DNA of 64,000 nucleotides from Nitromaritima sp964584125 (GCA_964584125.1 CAZOYP010000001.1:1-64000); one strand, 5' to 3'. Positions 27,437 to 36,691 are shown, counted from the first letter of the stretch. Notes: a model not told the origin generated them from the sequence alone. Program-made: numbers and translations.

Positions 27437-27484
27437 TGTGATTTCTCTCTAAATAAAATTAATAACTCCATAGGGGAAACAAAT

Positions 27485-27748
27485 TTATTTAAGTGTTAAT
27501 TTTTCTTTTTTGCCCGACAAATGTGCTTTAGGTTGGCTTACTTTTGTTCCGCTTACATGTTCTTCCATTTTGGTTGGTTCAAGATAACTATTGCCACTTA
27601 TGTGCATTAGCTTTTTCTGTTCTAGTGCTTTATTAATGGATATATCTGAAGAGTTTATTTCATCCCTAATTATATTTGACTGAATATAAAATCCACCAAA
27701 AATTAAGGCTGATAATACGCAGGATTCAATGAAAATATTTTTCCACAT
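27485..27748 (-). CDS. Small membrane-anchored hypothetical protein
   Basis: 87 residues. One transmembrane helix (about 9-25) then a charged, Lys/Ser-rich tail that is probably periplasmic and disordered (VSGTKVSQPKAHLSGKKEK). Not recognised. The downstream CPBP gene starts 49 bases away on the same strand. Confidence that it is expressed is moderate. Confidence 0.5.
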   Translation of the reverse strand: MWKNIFIESCVLSALIFGGFYIQSNIIRDEINSSDISINKALEQKKLMHISGNSYLEPTKMEEHVSGTKVSQPKAHLSGKKEKLTLK

Positions 27749-27853
27749 TTTTTGAAGAAATGCTGGTTAGTAAAAAACTTATTATATTATATATATATAT
27801 TATTTTTTTTCATCTCTTTAAACCATTTAATTCCGAATGTAAAATCGGTGTAG

Positions 27854-27882
27854 TTGACAAAAATCAGGTATTTATTTAATAT
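27854..27882 (+). promoter_or_regulatory. Sigma-70 promoter for rpiB-glyA-nrdR
   Basis: TTGACA (27854-27859), exactly 17 bases, TAATAT (27877-27882). Near-consensus spacing and hexamers. The expected start near 27889 gives a leader of about 130 bases before rpiB; that leader has a GGTGC-T-GCACC inverted repeat but no riboswitch I can identify. Confidence 0.8.
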
Positions 27883-28020
27883 CACCTAAGTTGCTTTCTG
27901 CATTTTTATTACATAAATTAGAATTGTACGTACTGCATTTCTCTCCAAAAACTTTCTCCTGCTAGTATTTTATGTGCTGGTGCTGCACCTATTATTAATA
28001 TTTATTAATTAGTGGTTTTT

Positions 28021-28473
28021 ATGGAATTAATTGGCATAGCTTCTGATCATGGTGGTTTTGATCTTAAAGCAAATATTGTTTCGTTTTTAAGCGAACTTGG
28101 ATATGAGTTAAGAGACATGGGACCTGATAATTCAAACCCGGTTGATTACCCTGACTATGGAATTTCAGTTGCTCAAGCTATTACTAGCAATAAGGTTTCT
28201 CGCGGCATTGTTATTTGTGGCACAGGGATTGGCATGTCAATAGTTGTCAATCGTTTTCCTGGTATTAGAGGATCTTTATGTACCGATGTATTTACTGCAA
28301 AGTTAAGCCGTGAACATAACGATTCAAATATCCTTATTATGGGTGGACGAGTTGTTGGTCATGGCTTAGCTAAAGAAATAGTGAGAGTTTGGCTCAATAC
28401 ACGATTTGAAGGTGGGCGGCATCAGAAGCGCCTTGATAAAATTAATCGCATAGATATATCTAATAATTTTTAA
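28021..28473 (+). CDS. rpiB: Ribose-5-phosphate isomerase B
   Basis: Interconverts ribose 5-phosphate and ribulose 5-phosphate in the pentose phosphate pathway. 150 residues from ATG 28021; a GTG nine bases earlier (28012) is possible but adds nothing conserved. Family blocks ASDHGGFDLK, GTGIGMSI (with the Cys of VICGTG) and REHNDSNILIMGGR are intact. First gene of rpiB-glyA-nrdR; glyA begins 13 bases later. Confidence 0.93.
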   Translation: MELIGIASDHGGFDLKANIVSFLSELGYELRDMGPDNSNPVDYPDYGISVAQAITSNKVSRGIVICGTGIGMSIVVNRFPGIRGSLCTDVFTAKLSREHNDSNILIMGGRVVGHGLAKEIVRVWLNTRFEGGRHQKRLDKINRIDISNNF

Positions 28474-28486
28474 GGAGACACTTATT

Positions 28487-29734
28487 GTGTTAGAAGCATT
28501 TGATCCTGAAATATCAGAGGCCATTAAAGGTGAGCTTGAGCGAGAGTCTTATACTCTTGAAATGATTGCCTCTGAAAACTTTGTAAGTAAAGAAGTAATG
28601 GAAGCATTGGGATCCGTTATGACTAATAAATATGCCGAAGGGTATCCTGGAAAACGATACTATGGTGGTTGCGAACATGTAGATGTTGCTGAAAACTTAG
28701 CGATTCAACGTGCAAAAAAACTGTTTAATGCAGAGCATATAAATATCCAACCACATTCTGGCTCACAAGCCAATATGGCTGTTTATCATACTTTACTGCA
28801 GCCAGGAGATACAATTCTAGGAATGGATTTAACACACGGCGGACATTTGACCCACGGTTGTCCAGTTAATTTTTCAGGTTATACATACAAAGTTGTCGCA
28901 TATGGCGTAGATAAAGATACAGAGTTAATTGATTATGAACAGGTTTTGTATCTTGCAAAAGAACATAGACCCAAATTAATTATTGTTGGTGGGAGTGCAT
29001 ATCCAAGAGTCATAGATGCTTTAAAGTTTCGAGAAATAGCAGATGAGGTTGGCGCTAAGATTATGACCGATATTGCTCACCCAGCAGGATTAATAGCTGC
29101 TGGGGTTTACCCTTCTCCAGTTCCTTTTTCAGAGTTTGTAACTACTACTACCCATAAAACTCTGCGAGGTCCTCGGGGAGGTATGATTTTGTGCGAAGAG
29201 AAGTTTGCTAAAGACATAAATAAAAAAATATTTCCGGGCATACAGGGTGGTCCTCTTATGCATGTGATTGCCGCTAAAGCAGTGGCTTTTAAAGAGGCTC
29301 TTGACAGCAACTTCGTATCATATCAAAAGCAGGTTGTATCAAATGCTAAGCATTTATCAGATTGTATGGCTTCTTCTGGATTTAAAATAGTTAGTGGTGG
29401 AACTGACACGCACCTAATTCTAGTAGATTTATGCAATAAAAATATTACAGGAAAGGCTGCTGAAGAAGCTCTCGACTTAGCTGGGATAACTGTTAATAAA
29501 AATACTATTCCTTTTGAAACAAGAAATCCATTTATTACCTCTGGAATTCGTATAGGTACTCCTGCACTTACCACAAGAGGTATGAAAAATAGAGAAATGA
29601 AGTTAATAGCTGATATGATAGCTCAAACCCTGGAGCATATTGATGAACCTGAATTCCATAAAAAAACTCGTAAATACATCAAAGAGTTTTGCGATCAGTT
29701 TCCGCTTTATGCCGAGCTTACTAATAAAAATTAG
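28487..29734 (+). CDS. glyA: Serine hydroxymethyltransferase
   Basis: PLP enzyme interconverting serine and glycine and feeding one-carbon units to tetrahydrofolate. 415 residues. PLP lysine in TTTHKTLRGPRGG, N-terminal ASENFVS, EGYPGKRYYGG and GSQAN are present. Starts at GTG 28487 with a strong AAGGAGA site. Followed six bases later by nrdR, an arrangement seen in many bacteria. Confidence 0.97.
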   Translation: MLEAFDPEISEAIKGELERESYTLEMIASENFVSKEVMEALGSVMTNKYAEGYPGKRYYGGCEHVDVAENLAIQRAKKLFNAEHINIQPHSGSQANMAVYHTLLQPGDTILGMDLTHGGHLTHGCPVNFSGYTYKVVAYGVDKDTELIDYEQVLYLAKEHRPKLIIVGGSAYPRVIDALKFREIADEVGAKIMTDIAHPAGLIAAGVYPSPVPFSEFVTTTTHKTLRGPRGGMILCEEKFAKDINKKIFPGIQGGPLMHVIAAKAVAFKEALDSNFVSYQKQVVSNAKHLSDCMASSGFKIVSGGTDTHLILVDLCNKNITGKAAEEALDLAGITVNKNTIPFETRNPFITSGIRIGTPALTTRGMKNREMKLIADMIAQTLEHIDEPEFHKKTRKYIKEFCDQFPLYAELTNKN

Positions 29735-29739
29735 TTAAG

Positions 29740-30207
29740 ATGAAATGTCCTGCCTGTTCAAACCTTGAGAATAGAGTCATAGATTCTCGTTTAAATAAAG
29801 AGGGTAATAGCACACGCAGGCGACGTGAATGCCTTAGCTGCAACGAGCGTTTCACAACTTATGAACGCGTTGAAAAATCTCTTCCTTACATAATCAAAAA
29901 AGATGGGCGAAGGGAAGAGTTTGATCGGGAAAAAATATTATCGGGAGTTAAGAAAGCTTGTCAAAAAAGGCCTGTTAGCATTAAACAAATGGAAACATTG
30001 GTTGATAATGTTGAACAATACTGTCAAGAATTAGGAGAGAAAGAGATTTCTGCAGTTGTTGCGGGAGAAAAAATAGTCAAAGAACTCTATAATCTAGATG
30101 ATGTAGCATATGTTCGTTTTGCTTCTGTATACAGATCATTTAAAGATGTCAATGAATTCATGGTAGAACTTAAGGACATACTTAAAAATAAAGAGCATGA
30201 AAAATAG
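29740..30207 (+). CDS. nrdR: Transcriptional repressor NrdR
   Basis: ATP/dATP-sensing repressor of ribonucleotide reductase genes. 155 residues: zinc ribbon with MKCPAC and CLSCNERF, then an ATP-cone (about 49-139) with the KKDGRREEFDREKI block. Usual targets, NrdR boxes near nrd genes, are not in this window. Third gene of the rpiB operon. Confidence 0.95.
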   Translation: MKCPACSNLENRVIDSRLNKEGNSTRRRRECLSCNERFTTYERVEKSLPYIIKKDGRREEFDREKILSGVKKACQKRPVSIKQMETLVDNVEQYCQELGEKEISAVVAGEKIVKELYNLDDVAYVRFASVYRSFKDVNEFMVELKDILKNKEHEK

Positions 30208-30401
30208 TTATTTTATTATAAAAAATAATTTATTTGTTCTTTACCATATCTAATAATTAAGTGCCACTACCCACCTCCTTGATCACTTGTAGGTCTAGTT
30301 GAATCCAAGAATACAAAATGTTACGATGATTAAAAAAATGTTTTCATTTAGCGGAGAAGTGTATTGTCAAACAATAATTTGCATTCTTCTTAATAGTATT
30401 T

Positions 30402-31193
30402 ATGGCAAATATAACCTTTAATACGACATTACTTATTTATCTTATCTCTGCTCTTGGATACTCACTTTATTTGGTTTACCGAATGCCATTGGTTAAATCA
30501 ATTTCATTGGTATCTTTAGGGATAGGGCTATTTTCTCATACAATTACCATATGTCTTCGTTCCATAGAAACAGGGCACGGCCCATACACAACAGGCTTTG
30601 AAATAACATCATTCTTTTCATGGGTCATAGTTATTATTTTTTTTATTACTGAATGGAAATATAAGATTAAGGACTTAGGTGCGTTTATTATTCCAGTTGT
30701 ATTTTTAATTTTTTTGTATTCAGCATTTCAATCGCGTGATCATTCACTAATAGATGAATCAACAACGATGTTCTGGCTTACTATACACCGTACATTATCT
30801 ATTATTGGTTATGCTGCTTTTGCAATTGGTTTTGGTGGTGCTCTCATGTATCTCATTCAGGAAAACCAAGTAAAAAACAAAAAACTTGGCGTTATGTATT
30901 TCAGAATGCCATCTCTTGAGGTACTTGATAACCTTAATCATAAAGTCATTGCTATTGGATTCCCCCTTTTTACTCTAGGTTTTATGACTGGATCAATCTG
31001 GAATATTAAAACAGACGAATCATTGTTTTCATGGGATGCATTGCGAACTTGGCCTCTTATAGTTGTTTGGTTGATTTACTGCGGTATTTTTTTTGGGAGA
31101 CTTTTAGTTGGATGGCGCGGTAAAAAAGCGGCTCAAGGAGCTATCCTTGGTTTTGTTACTATTATTGTTTCTTACTTTCTGCATGTGGTGTGA
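30402..31193 (+). CDS. CcsA/HemX-type cytochrome c assembly protein
   Basis: 263 residues, about eight membrane helices. Histidines and the tryptophan-rich GSIWNIKTDESLFSWDALRTWP block correspond to the WD/WxxW haem-handling motif of CcsA/CcmC proteins in a relaxed form. Gene order with hemA and hemC is the standard hemX-hemA-hemC arrangement, where HemX modulates glutamyl-tRNA reductase. Either role is possible. The stop overlaps the hemA start (TGATG). Confidence 0.85.
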   Translation: MANITFNTTLLIYLISALGYSLYLVYRMPLVKSISLVSLGIGLFSHTITICLRSIETGHGPYTTGFEITSFFSWVIVIIFFITEWKYKIKDLGAFIIPVVFLIFLYSAFQSRDHSLIDESTTMFWLTIHRTLSIIGYAAFAIGFGGALMYLIQENQVKNKKLGVMYFRMPSLEVLDNLNHKVIAIGFPLFTLGFMTGSIWNIKTDESLFSWDALRTWPLIVVWLIYCGIFFGRLLVGWRGKKAAQGAILGFVTIIVSYFLHVV

Positions 31194-32470
31194 TGATGTC
31201 TGAAATTAACCTTATACTCGTTGGAGTTAATCATAAAACTACCCCTGTGGAAATAAGGGAGAAACTCGCATTTACAAAAGGTAAAATAGAGGAATCCATT
31301 GATCGTCTTTTAAACTATCCCGACATAATAGAACACACGATTTTATCTACCTGTAATCGTGTTGAAATTTATGCTCGAGCAAATTGTCAAGATTCTGCAA
31401 TTAAATCTATCAAGCAGTTCATCTGCGACTTTCATGAATTATCTCCTGTCGAACTAGAAGATCACTTTTATAGCTATAAAAATAAAGAAGCTGTTGAGCA
31501 TTTATTTCGCGTTTCTTCTTCCTTGGATTCTATGATATTAGGTGAAGCCCAAATTCTTGGCCAAGTAAAAGATGCGTACAGCTTGGCGAGAGATCTTAGA
31601 TCTACGGGACTTGTTCTTAATCAACTTTTTGAAAAGGCCTTTAGTATTGCTAAAAAAGTTAGAGAAGAGACGGGTATTGCCGAGCGTTGTGTGTCCATTA
31701 GTTCAGCGGCTGTAGAATTAGCTCAGAAAATATTTGATGGCTTGGAAAACCATACAGTAATGCTGGTTGGTACTGGAGAAATGGCGGAACTTGCAGCAAA
31801 ACATCTAATTTCATATGGGGTTAAGACTGTTTATGTAACGAGTAGAAAATATGAACGTGCAGCTAATTTAGCAAGAACATTAAATGGGTCGGCCTTAGAT
31901 TTTGAGGGTTTTAAAAGTGAGCTCCATCGTGCAGATATAGTAATAACTTCTACTTCAGCATCTAGTTTCATCATTAAAAAAGAGATGGTTGAAAAAGCTA
32001 TTTATGAGCGAAAAAATAAACCTATATTTTTCATTGATATTGCAGTGCCGAGAGATATAGAACCAGATGTTAATGATTTAGAAAATGTATATCTATACGA
32101 TATTGATGACTTACATGTAGTCGTTTCTGCGAATATGAAAGAACGTGAGAAAGAAGCAGAAAATGCTATGAACCTAATCAGTCATGAAGTTACTAAGTTT
32201 AATAATTGGATTGGCTCTCTAGATGCTGTCCCAACAATTATTGAAATTCGTAAGAAAGCTGAAAATATTTGCAAACTAGAAATGGAAAGAACTTTAAAGA
32301 AAATCCCTCATATTTCCAAAGACGACAAAGAACTACTGCGTCAAATGAGTACCTCAATGATCAATAAAATTTTACACAAACCCACCATTAAATTGAAGCA
32401 GAAGACTCAATCCGAAGATGGTCATATATATCTTAAGGCTATTCGACACCTTTTTCATCTTGATGACTGA
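31193..32470 (+). CDS. hemA: Glutamyl-tRNA reductase
   Basis: NADPH-dependent first committed step of tetrapyrrole synthesis via the C5 pathway. 425 residues. Catalytic Cys in STCNRVEIYA, MILGEAQILGQVK, and NADP motif VGTGEMA are clear. I prefer ATG 31193 or 31196 to a GTG at 31190 because of the one-base overlap with the ccsA/hemX stop. Followed directly by hemC. Confidence 0.96.
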   Translation: MMSEINLILVGVNHKTTPVEIREKLAFTKGKIEESIDRLLNYPDIIEHTILSTCNRVEIYARANCQDSAIKSIKQFICDFHELSPVELEDHFYSYKNKEAVEHLFRVSSSLDSMILGEAQILGQVKDAYSLARDLRSTGLVLNQLFEKAFSIAKKVREETGIAERCVSISSAAVELAQKIFDGLENHTVMLVGTGEMAELAAKHLISYGVKTVYVTSRKYERAANLARTLNGSALDFEGFKSELHRADIVITSTSASSFIIKKEMVEKAIYERKNKPIFFIDIAVPRDIEPDVNDLENVYLYDIDDLHVVVSANMKEREKEAENAMNLISHEVTKFNNWIGSLDAVPTIIEIRKKAENICKLEMERTLKKIPHISKDDKELLRQMSTSMINKILHKPTIKLKQKTQSEDGHIYLKAIRHLFHLDD

Positions 32471-33391
32471 ATGAAATCGCAAAAAATTGTAATAGGCAGC
32501 AGAGGAAGCCAATTAGCCCTCTGGCAAGCTAACTGGGTTAAATCTGAATTGGAACGCTTGTATAATAACGTAGCAGCCAATATCAGTATTATTGCAACTA
32601 GTGGAGATAAAATTCAGGATGTCCCTCTTGCAAAAATAGGAGGAAAGGGTTTATTTGTTAAAGAAATTGAAGAGGCATTATTGTCAAAAAAAATTGATAT
32701 AGCAGTTCATAGTATGAAAGATGTTCCTATGGAAATTCCTGCAGAATTAGAAATTTCGGTTATTACGAAACGTGAAAACCCGCTAGATGCATTGGTTTCA
32801 AAAAATGGTGAAAAATTAGCTGATCTGCCATATGGGGCAATTATCGGGACAAGTAGTTTGCGAAGATCTTCACAGTTATTAAAGTACAGGGAAGACTTCA
32901 AAATAATTCCACTTAGAGGTAACGTTGATACAAGGCTTAAAAGGTTGGATCAAGGTAAGTTTGATGCGATTTTATTGGCCTATGCAGGACTCAATAGGTT
33001 AGGTTGGGCTAGTCGTATTACTCAAGAAATAGATCATGAAATCCTGATTCCAGCGATGGGGCAGGGCGCACTTGGTATAGAAACGCGTATTGATGATCCA
33101 ATCAGCGATTTCATATCCCCTTTAAATCACAAGAATACTCACCATGCTGTTATTGCAGAGAGAGCCTTGGTTGACATATTAGATGGTGGCTGCCAGGTAC
33201 CAATCGGTGCTTATGCAATGGTAAATCATAACTTGATTACACTTCAAGGACTAGTAGCTAGTCTTGATGGTAAAGTTATTCTAAAGTCTGAAAATGTAGG
33301 TCCTATTAATGACGCAGTTAGGATAGGCAAAGAACTTGGGGCGAAGCTTTTAAAAATGGGAGCTAATGAAATTCTTGAGAAATTAATATAA
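32471..33391 (+). CDS. hemC: Porphobilinogen deaminase (hydroxymethylbilane synthase)
   Basis: Assembles four porphobilinogens. 306 residues. GTSSLRRSSQL, PLRGNVDTRL and the dipyrromethane-cofactor Cys in DGGCQVPIGA are intact. ATG directly follows the hemA TGA with no spacer. Coupled to nadC, whose ATG is 2 bases after its stop. Confidence 0.96.
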   Translation: MKSQKIVIGSRGSQLALWQANWVKSELERLYNNVAANISIIATSGDKIQDVPLAKIGGKGLFVKEIEEALLSKKIDIAVHSMKDVPMEIPAELEISVITKRENPLDALVSKNGEKLADLPYGAIIGTSSLRRSSQLLKYREDFKIIPLRGNVDTRLKRLDQGKFDAILLAYAGLNRLGWASRITQEIDHEILIPAMGQGALGIETRIDDPISDFISPLNHKNTHHAVIAERALVDILDGGCQVPIGAYAMVNHNLITLQGLVASLDGKVILKSENVGPINDAVRIGKELGAKLLKMGANEILEKLI

Positions 33392-33393
33392 TT

Positions 33394-34248
33394 ATGACAA
33401 AGATTTCTGTGGATAAAAAAATTAGCGAAGATCATATTAATAGCATCATTAAAGTTGCGCTCGATGAGGATATTGGCTCTGGTGATATTACTACTCGGTC
33501 GATTGTATCTCCTGATGACATATATGTTGCTGAAGCTACAACCCACGAAAATATTATTTTGTGTGGAATAAATATATTTAAAGCAGTTTTTTTTAAATTA
33601 GATCCCGATGTCATATTTTCAGATGATCATTATAAGGATGGTGATGTTCTAATAAATAATACTAAAATTTTACGTATTAAAGGTAAGGGCATTGCTCTCT
33701 TAGAAGGGGAAAGAGTTGCACTAAATATTCTCCAACGACTTTGTGGTATTGCTACTTTAACGAAGCAATATGTTGAATTAGCCACCCCCATTAAAATATT
33801 AGACACTCGTAAGACAACCCCTGGGCTTCGTTCATTTGAGAAATATGCTGTTTCTTGTGGAGGTGGGAAAAATCATCGTTTTGGCTTGTATGATGCAGTT
33901 CTTATAAAAGACAATCATATTAAGGTTTCCGGAGGAATTTCCCAGGCTGTAAAAAAAGTGAAAGAGAACTATAATAGCAATATACAAATCGAAGTTGAAA
34001 CCACCACTCTTGATGAGGTTAAAGAAGCTATTGATGCAAAAGTAGCTATTATTATGCTGGATAATATGTCTATAGATAATATAAAAGAAGCTGTTCGTAT
34101 AATTGAAGGCAGAGCTCGCATCGAAGTTTCAGGAGCTATATCGATTGACAAATTAGCTATATTATCAAAAATTGATATTGACTGGGTGTCGATTGGCGCA
34201 CTGACTCACTCATTCAAGTCATGCGACATCAGTATGAACTTTATCTAA
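33394..34248 (+). CDS. nadC: Nicotinate-nucleotide diphosphorylase (quinolinate PRTase)
   Basis: Converts quinolinate and PRPP to nicotinate mononucleotide. 284 residues. DIGSGDITT, LDTRKTTPGLR, KDNHI and the C-terminal EVSGAI are family motifs. Last gene of ccsA-hemA-hemC-nadC; quinolinate PRTase gives the NaMN that LarB-pathway NaAD comes from, though that link is only metabolic. Confidence 0.95.
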   Translation: MTKISVDKKISEDHINSIIKVALDEDIGSGDITTRSIVSPDDIYVAEATTHENIILCGINIFKAVFFKLDPDVIFSDDHYKDGDVLINNTKILRIKGKGIALLEGERVALNILQRLCGIATLTKQYVELATPIKILDTRKTTPGLRSFEKYAVSCGGGKNHRFGLYDAVLIKDNHIKVSGGISQAVKKVKENYNSNIQIEVETTTLDEVKEAIDAKVAIIMLDNMSIDNIKEAVRIIEGRARIEVSGAISIDKLAILSKIDIDWVSIGALTHSFKSCDISMNFI

Positions 34249-34273
34249 AGAACTACATAACTTATGCTTAAAT

Positions 34274-34687
34274 ATGCCTTGTAAGGACACTACAGCAGAG
34301 ATAATAATACAACTTGACGATAAAGGTTGTCTTGTTGACTTCTCATTCTCTAAAGTTACATGTAGCAAAGAAATCGGAGGAGGAACGGGCTTTCTCGAAT
34401 ACTGCATAGGAAAATCTGTGGAGGAAATGCTCGATTTAGAGATTAATGAACTTCTTGATTTTTTTGCCTTTGAGTGTGATGAGGATCAGTTTTTATTGTA
34501 TATGGAATGGGAAGCCTTAAAGGCAGGTATCTCACAATTATTAGGTATTTCTATTAATAATAAAAGGTATCAAATTGCTTCAATTAGCTGTGATGAAAAC
34601 GGAACAACCATTAATCAATTAATGTCCCCCCTAAAAGAAATGCCTAAAATTGTTTCTTGCCTCAAGAGAGAGAAGAATTCGTTATAA
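34274..34687 (+). CDS. Short IscU/NifU-like protein lacking one ligand
   Basis: 137 residues. The first part aligns by eye with IscU from its first cluster Cys onward: C3 matches the PACGD cysteine, DDKGCLVDFSF matches the NDEGIIEDARF strand, C30 (KVTCSK) matches the second ligand, and GKSVEEMLDLEINELL matches GKSLDEAQAI. The third IscU ligand is replaced (FLLYMEWEALKAG instead of HCSILAE). The N-terminal helix of IscU is also missing. Alternative: a TSCPD-type domain. Function in Fe-S assembly is inference. It converges on the DUF1566 gene. Confidence 0.5.
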   Translation: MPCKDTTAEIIIQLDDKGCLVDFSFSKVTCSKEIGGGTGFLEYCIGKSVEEMLDLEINELLDFFAFECDEDQFLLYMEWEALKAGISQLLGISINNKRYQIASISCDENGTTINQLMSPLKEMPKIVSCLKREKNSL

Positions 34688-34691
34688 TAGA

Positions 34692-35132
34692 TCAATCCTG
34701 ATAAAGTCTAATGAGTCTTAAGTAACCTTGGGAAAAATCTTGGTCAAATTGCTGGGAAATACCACTTGAATATGAAAAGTAAAATGCTGCTTGCTGATCA
34801 AATGGCATGCACCAAGAACCATTTCCACCTCCCGATTCAAATACAGAAGAAATATGGAGTTCTTGGTTGGAACGACCTAAAATAGTCAGATCTGGAAGGA
34901 ATAATTTTTCTATTTCATCTTTTTCCGGTATGCGCCAGTCGTGAAATCCTAAAAAATCTTTTTTGTTGAGTTCATCCACCCAAGTTATAGCTTCTTGAAA
35001 AGTTAACCAGTCATGGTGAATTTGGAAAGAATCTTTTTGACACCAACACAACCCGCTTTCATTATCGGTAATCGTGCCATCTAGATTATCCAAAAACCGG
35101 TCATCTGAATCCTTTATGTTTTTATTATCCAC
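34692..35132 (-). CDS. DUF1566 domain protein
   Basis: 146 residues. Family motifs: RFLDNLDGTITDNESGLCW near the N terminus, then HDWRIPEKDEIEKL, and a C-terminal W..PF..... block ending LRLIRL. No signal peptide. DUF1566 (Lcl C-terminal) domains occur in bacterial surface and cell-contact proteins. Start GTG with AAGGGA upstream. A second family member is at 53566. Function unknown. Confidence 0.75.
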   Translation of the reverse strand: MDNKNIKDSDDRFLDNLDGTITDNESGLCWCQKDSFQIHHDWLTFQEAITWVDELNKKDFLGFHDWRIPEKDEIEKLFLPDLTILGRSNQELHISSVFESGGGNGSWCMPFDQQAAFYFSYSSGISQQFDQDFSQGYLRLIRLYQD

Positions 35133-35239
35133 AAATATCCCTTAATATTAAATCATTTATAACTATTAGATAATCAGCTATATTAGCTTATCTTTCTATT
35201 GTTGTGAAGTACGATAAACCTAACAAAACAGAATCAAAT

Positions 35240-35791
35240 ATGTCCAAAATAACTCTTTTAAAATTCATACTGTTTATGTTTTTCTTAATTTTAATTTATC
35301 CAAGCTTAATAAATGCTGAAGACTGTGGTGAAGTAATTAAACCTCTATCATACTTTGAGAATGTTTCTAGATATTCATTATTAATATGTTTTGGATTATT
35401 TGCCGTTGGCGTATTGCTTGATGAAAAACCGGGGAAAATCATAGCACTAACATCATCCATTTTACCATTAGCTGTCTGGGGTTACGTACAATTTATGATT
35501 GATTTTACCGAGCTTAAAAGAAATGTTTTTGCGTATAATGCCCTTGCAGAGGCAACTCTAGCTAATATTGCTGAAGCCCAGGATAGATATAAGTCTGAAC
35601 AAGGAGTTTTTTTTAAAAATTTACAAGAATTATACTCACATGTAGCTGGATCACATGGTATAAACCCCTGTGTACGAATACTTAAAATTAATGCAGGCTT
35701 TAATCAATGGATTGCCGAGGCAAAGCATATATCAAGTCCTGATACGATAAAATGGGATAGTAGTTCTGGTAGTTCTCTCAAGAAAGGATAA
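35240..35791 (+). CDS. Membrane protein with pilin-like C-terminal domain
   Basis: 183 residues from ATG 35240 (a GTG at 35204 adds 12 polar residues ahead of the signal and is less likely). Signal peptide about 1-26, two further helices (about 44-60 and 67-88), then a periplasmic domain whose ANIAEAQDRYKSEQGVFFKN pattern resembles the AqE.Y...ng.Y repeat of type IV pilins and pseudopilins. The prepilin cleavage motif is absent, so it is not a classical pilin. Not recognised beyond that; no pilus genes are adjacent. Confidence 0.5.
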   Translation: MSKITLLKFILFMFFLILIYPSLINAEDCGEVIKPLSYFENVSRYSLLICFGLFAVGVLLDEKPGKIIALTSSILPLAVWGYVQFMIDFTELKRNVFAYNALAEATLANIAEAQDRYKSEQGVFFKNLQELYSHVAGSHGINPCVRILKINAGFNQWIAEAKHISSPDTIKWDSSSGSSLKKG

Positions 35792-35840
35792 GTAGAGCTT
35801 GTAATAACTAGCATGATAAATAGATACAGAGAACCTCTAG

Positions 35841-36368
35841 ATGAGTAAAAACGAACTGGATCAAGATGAATTAAATAGAGAAAAAATTCTTGATCTTTTT
35901 TATACCACTAAAGGAGATTTGGATAAGATTAATCAAGCTATAGATAAAAAACTTAAGATCAAAGGCTTTAGAAAGATTACCCTTTTTGAGGAGTACGTTA
36001 AAAATCGCCTTTCTATAAACCCCACGGTTTTAAAAATGCCTCAGATGGAAATATCGACGTTAGAAACTATCTATTTGAGTCAGTATCCGGCAATTAAAAA
36101 TATTGAGATATTGGATTTACGAAAAAACTTTATAGGTGATGAAGGAGTTAATGCCATAGCCCAGTCATCTTTGTTAAGCAAATTGCGAGAACTTGATCTA
36201 AGAAATAATGGAATAAGTAGATTGGGGGTTAAGATGCTAGCAGAATCACAATCCTTAATTTGCTTGGAAAAAATTGATTTGAGATTAAATAAATTAGGTA
36301 GGCGCTGGGAAGAAAAATTTAACGAAGCAGGAAACTTTCCAAAGTTAAATCAAATTAAAACAATTTAA
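35841..36368 (+). CDS. Small leucine-rich repeat protein
   Basis: 175 residues. N-terminal 60 residues are helical and charged; the C-terminal half contains two to three RI-type LRRs (IEILDLRKNFIGDEGVNAIA, then LRELDLRNNGISRLGVKMLA). Smaller relative of the 397-residue LRR protein at 18943, without its acidic tail. No signal peptide. It converges on the flgM-like gene with 4 bases between stops. Role unknown. Confidence 0.7.
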   Translation: MSKNELDQDELNREKILDLFYTTKGDLDKINQAIDKKLKIKGFRKITLFEEYVKNRLSINPTVLKMPQMEISTLETIYLSQYPAIKNIEILDLRKNFIGDEGVNAIAQSSLLSKLRELDLRNNGISRLGVKMLAESQSLICLEKIDLRLNKLGRRWEEKFNEAGNFPKLNQIKTI

Positions 36369-36372
36369 GTTT

Positions 36373-36681
36373 TTATGATAATATCGTGTTTTTATTTTCC
36401 TTTACCTTCTGAACCATTTTATCAGCTAATTCAGTAGATTTGACTTTATAAGAGCCATCCGCCAGTACCTCACGATATTTCCTCACAAGATCATACCGAA
36501 TGTCAGAAACAATTTTTCGACCATTCGAAGAAGGGTTTTCTTTATAGGTTTCCGATAGTGAAACACGGTCAGACCTAGTTTCTTTTCCGGAAAGACTATT
36601 ATTTTTTGATTGCTTTATAGTAAATTCATTATTGATAGAATTATTTTGATTTATTTTTAATGATGAATTTAATTTAGTCAT
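36373..36681 (-). CDS. flgM: FlgM-like anti-sigma-28 factor
   Basis: 102 residues, short and lacking a signal. The C-terminal half, RSDRVSLSETYKEN then VRKYREVLADGSYKVKSTELADKMV, fits the FlgM pattern (V.LS......V..ir..ia.G.Y.vd...iA.kml). FlgM binds FliA until the hook is complete. It is 10 bases downstream of flagellin rather than in a flgAMN set, and would be coexpressed from the sigma-28 promoter. ATG start with AAGG eight bases ahead. Confidence 0.7.
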   Translation of the reverse strand: MTKLNSSLKINQNNSINNEFTIKQSKNNSLSGKETRSDRVSLSETYKENPSSNGRKIVSDIRYDLVRKYREVLADGSYKVKSTELADKMVQKVKENKNTILS

Positions 36682-36691
36682 TTTTTTGCCT

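Noticed and set aside
27780..27805. AT dinucleotide run
   Set aside because: Low-complexity spacer without other repeat copies; not a meaningful repeat.
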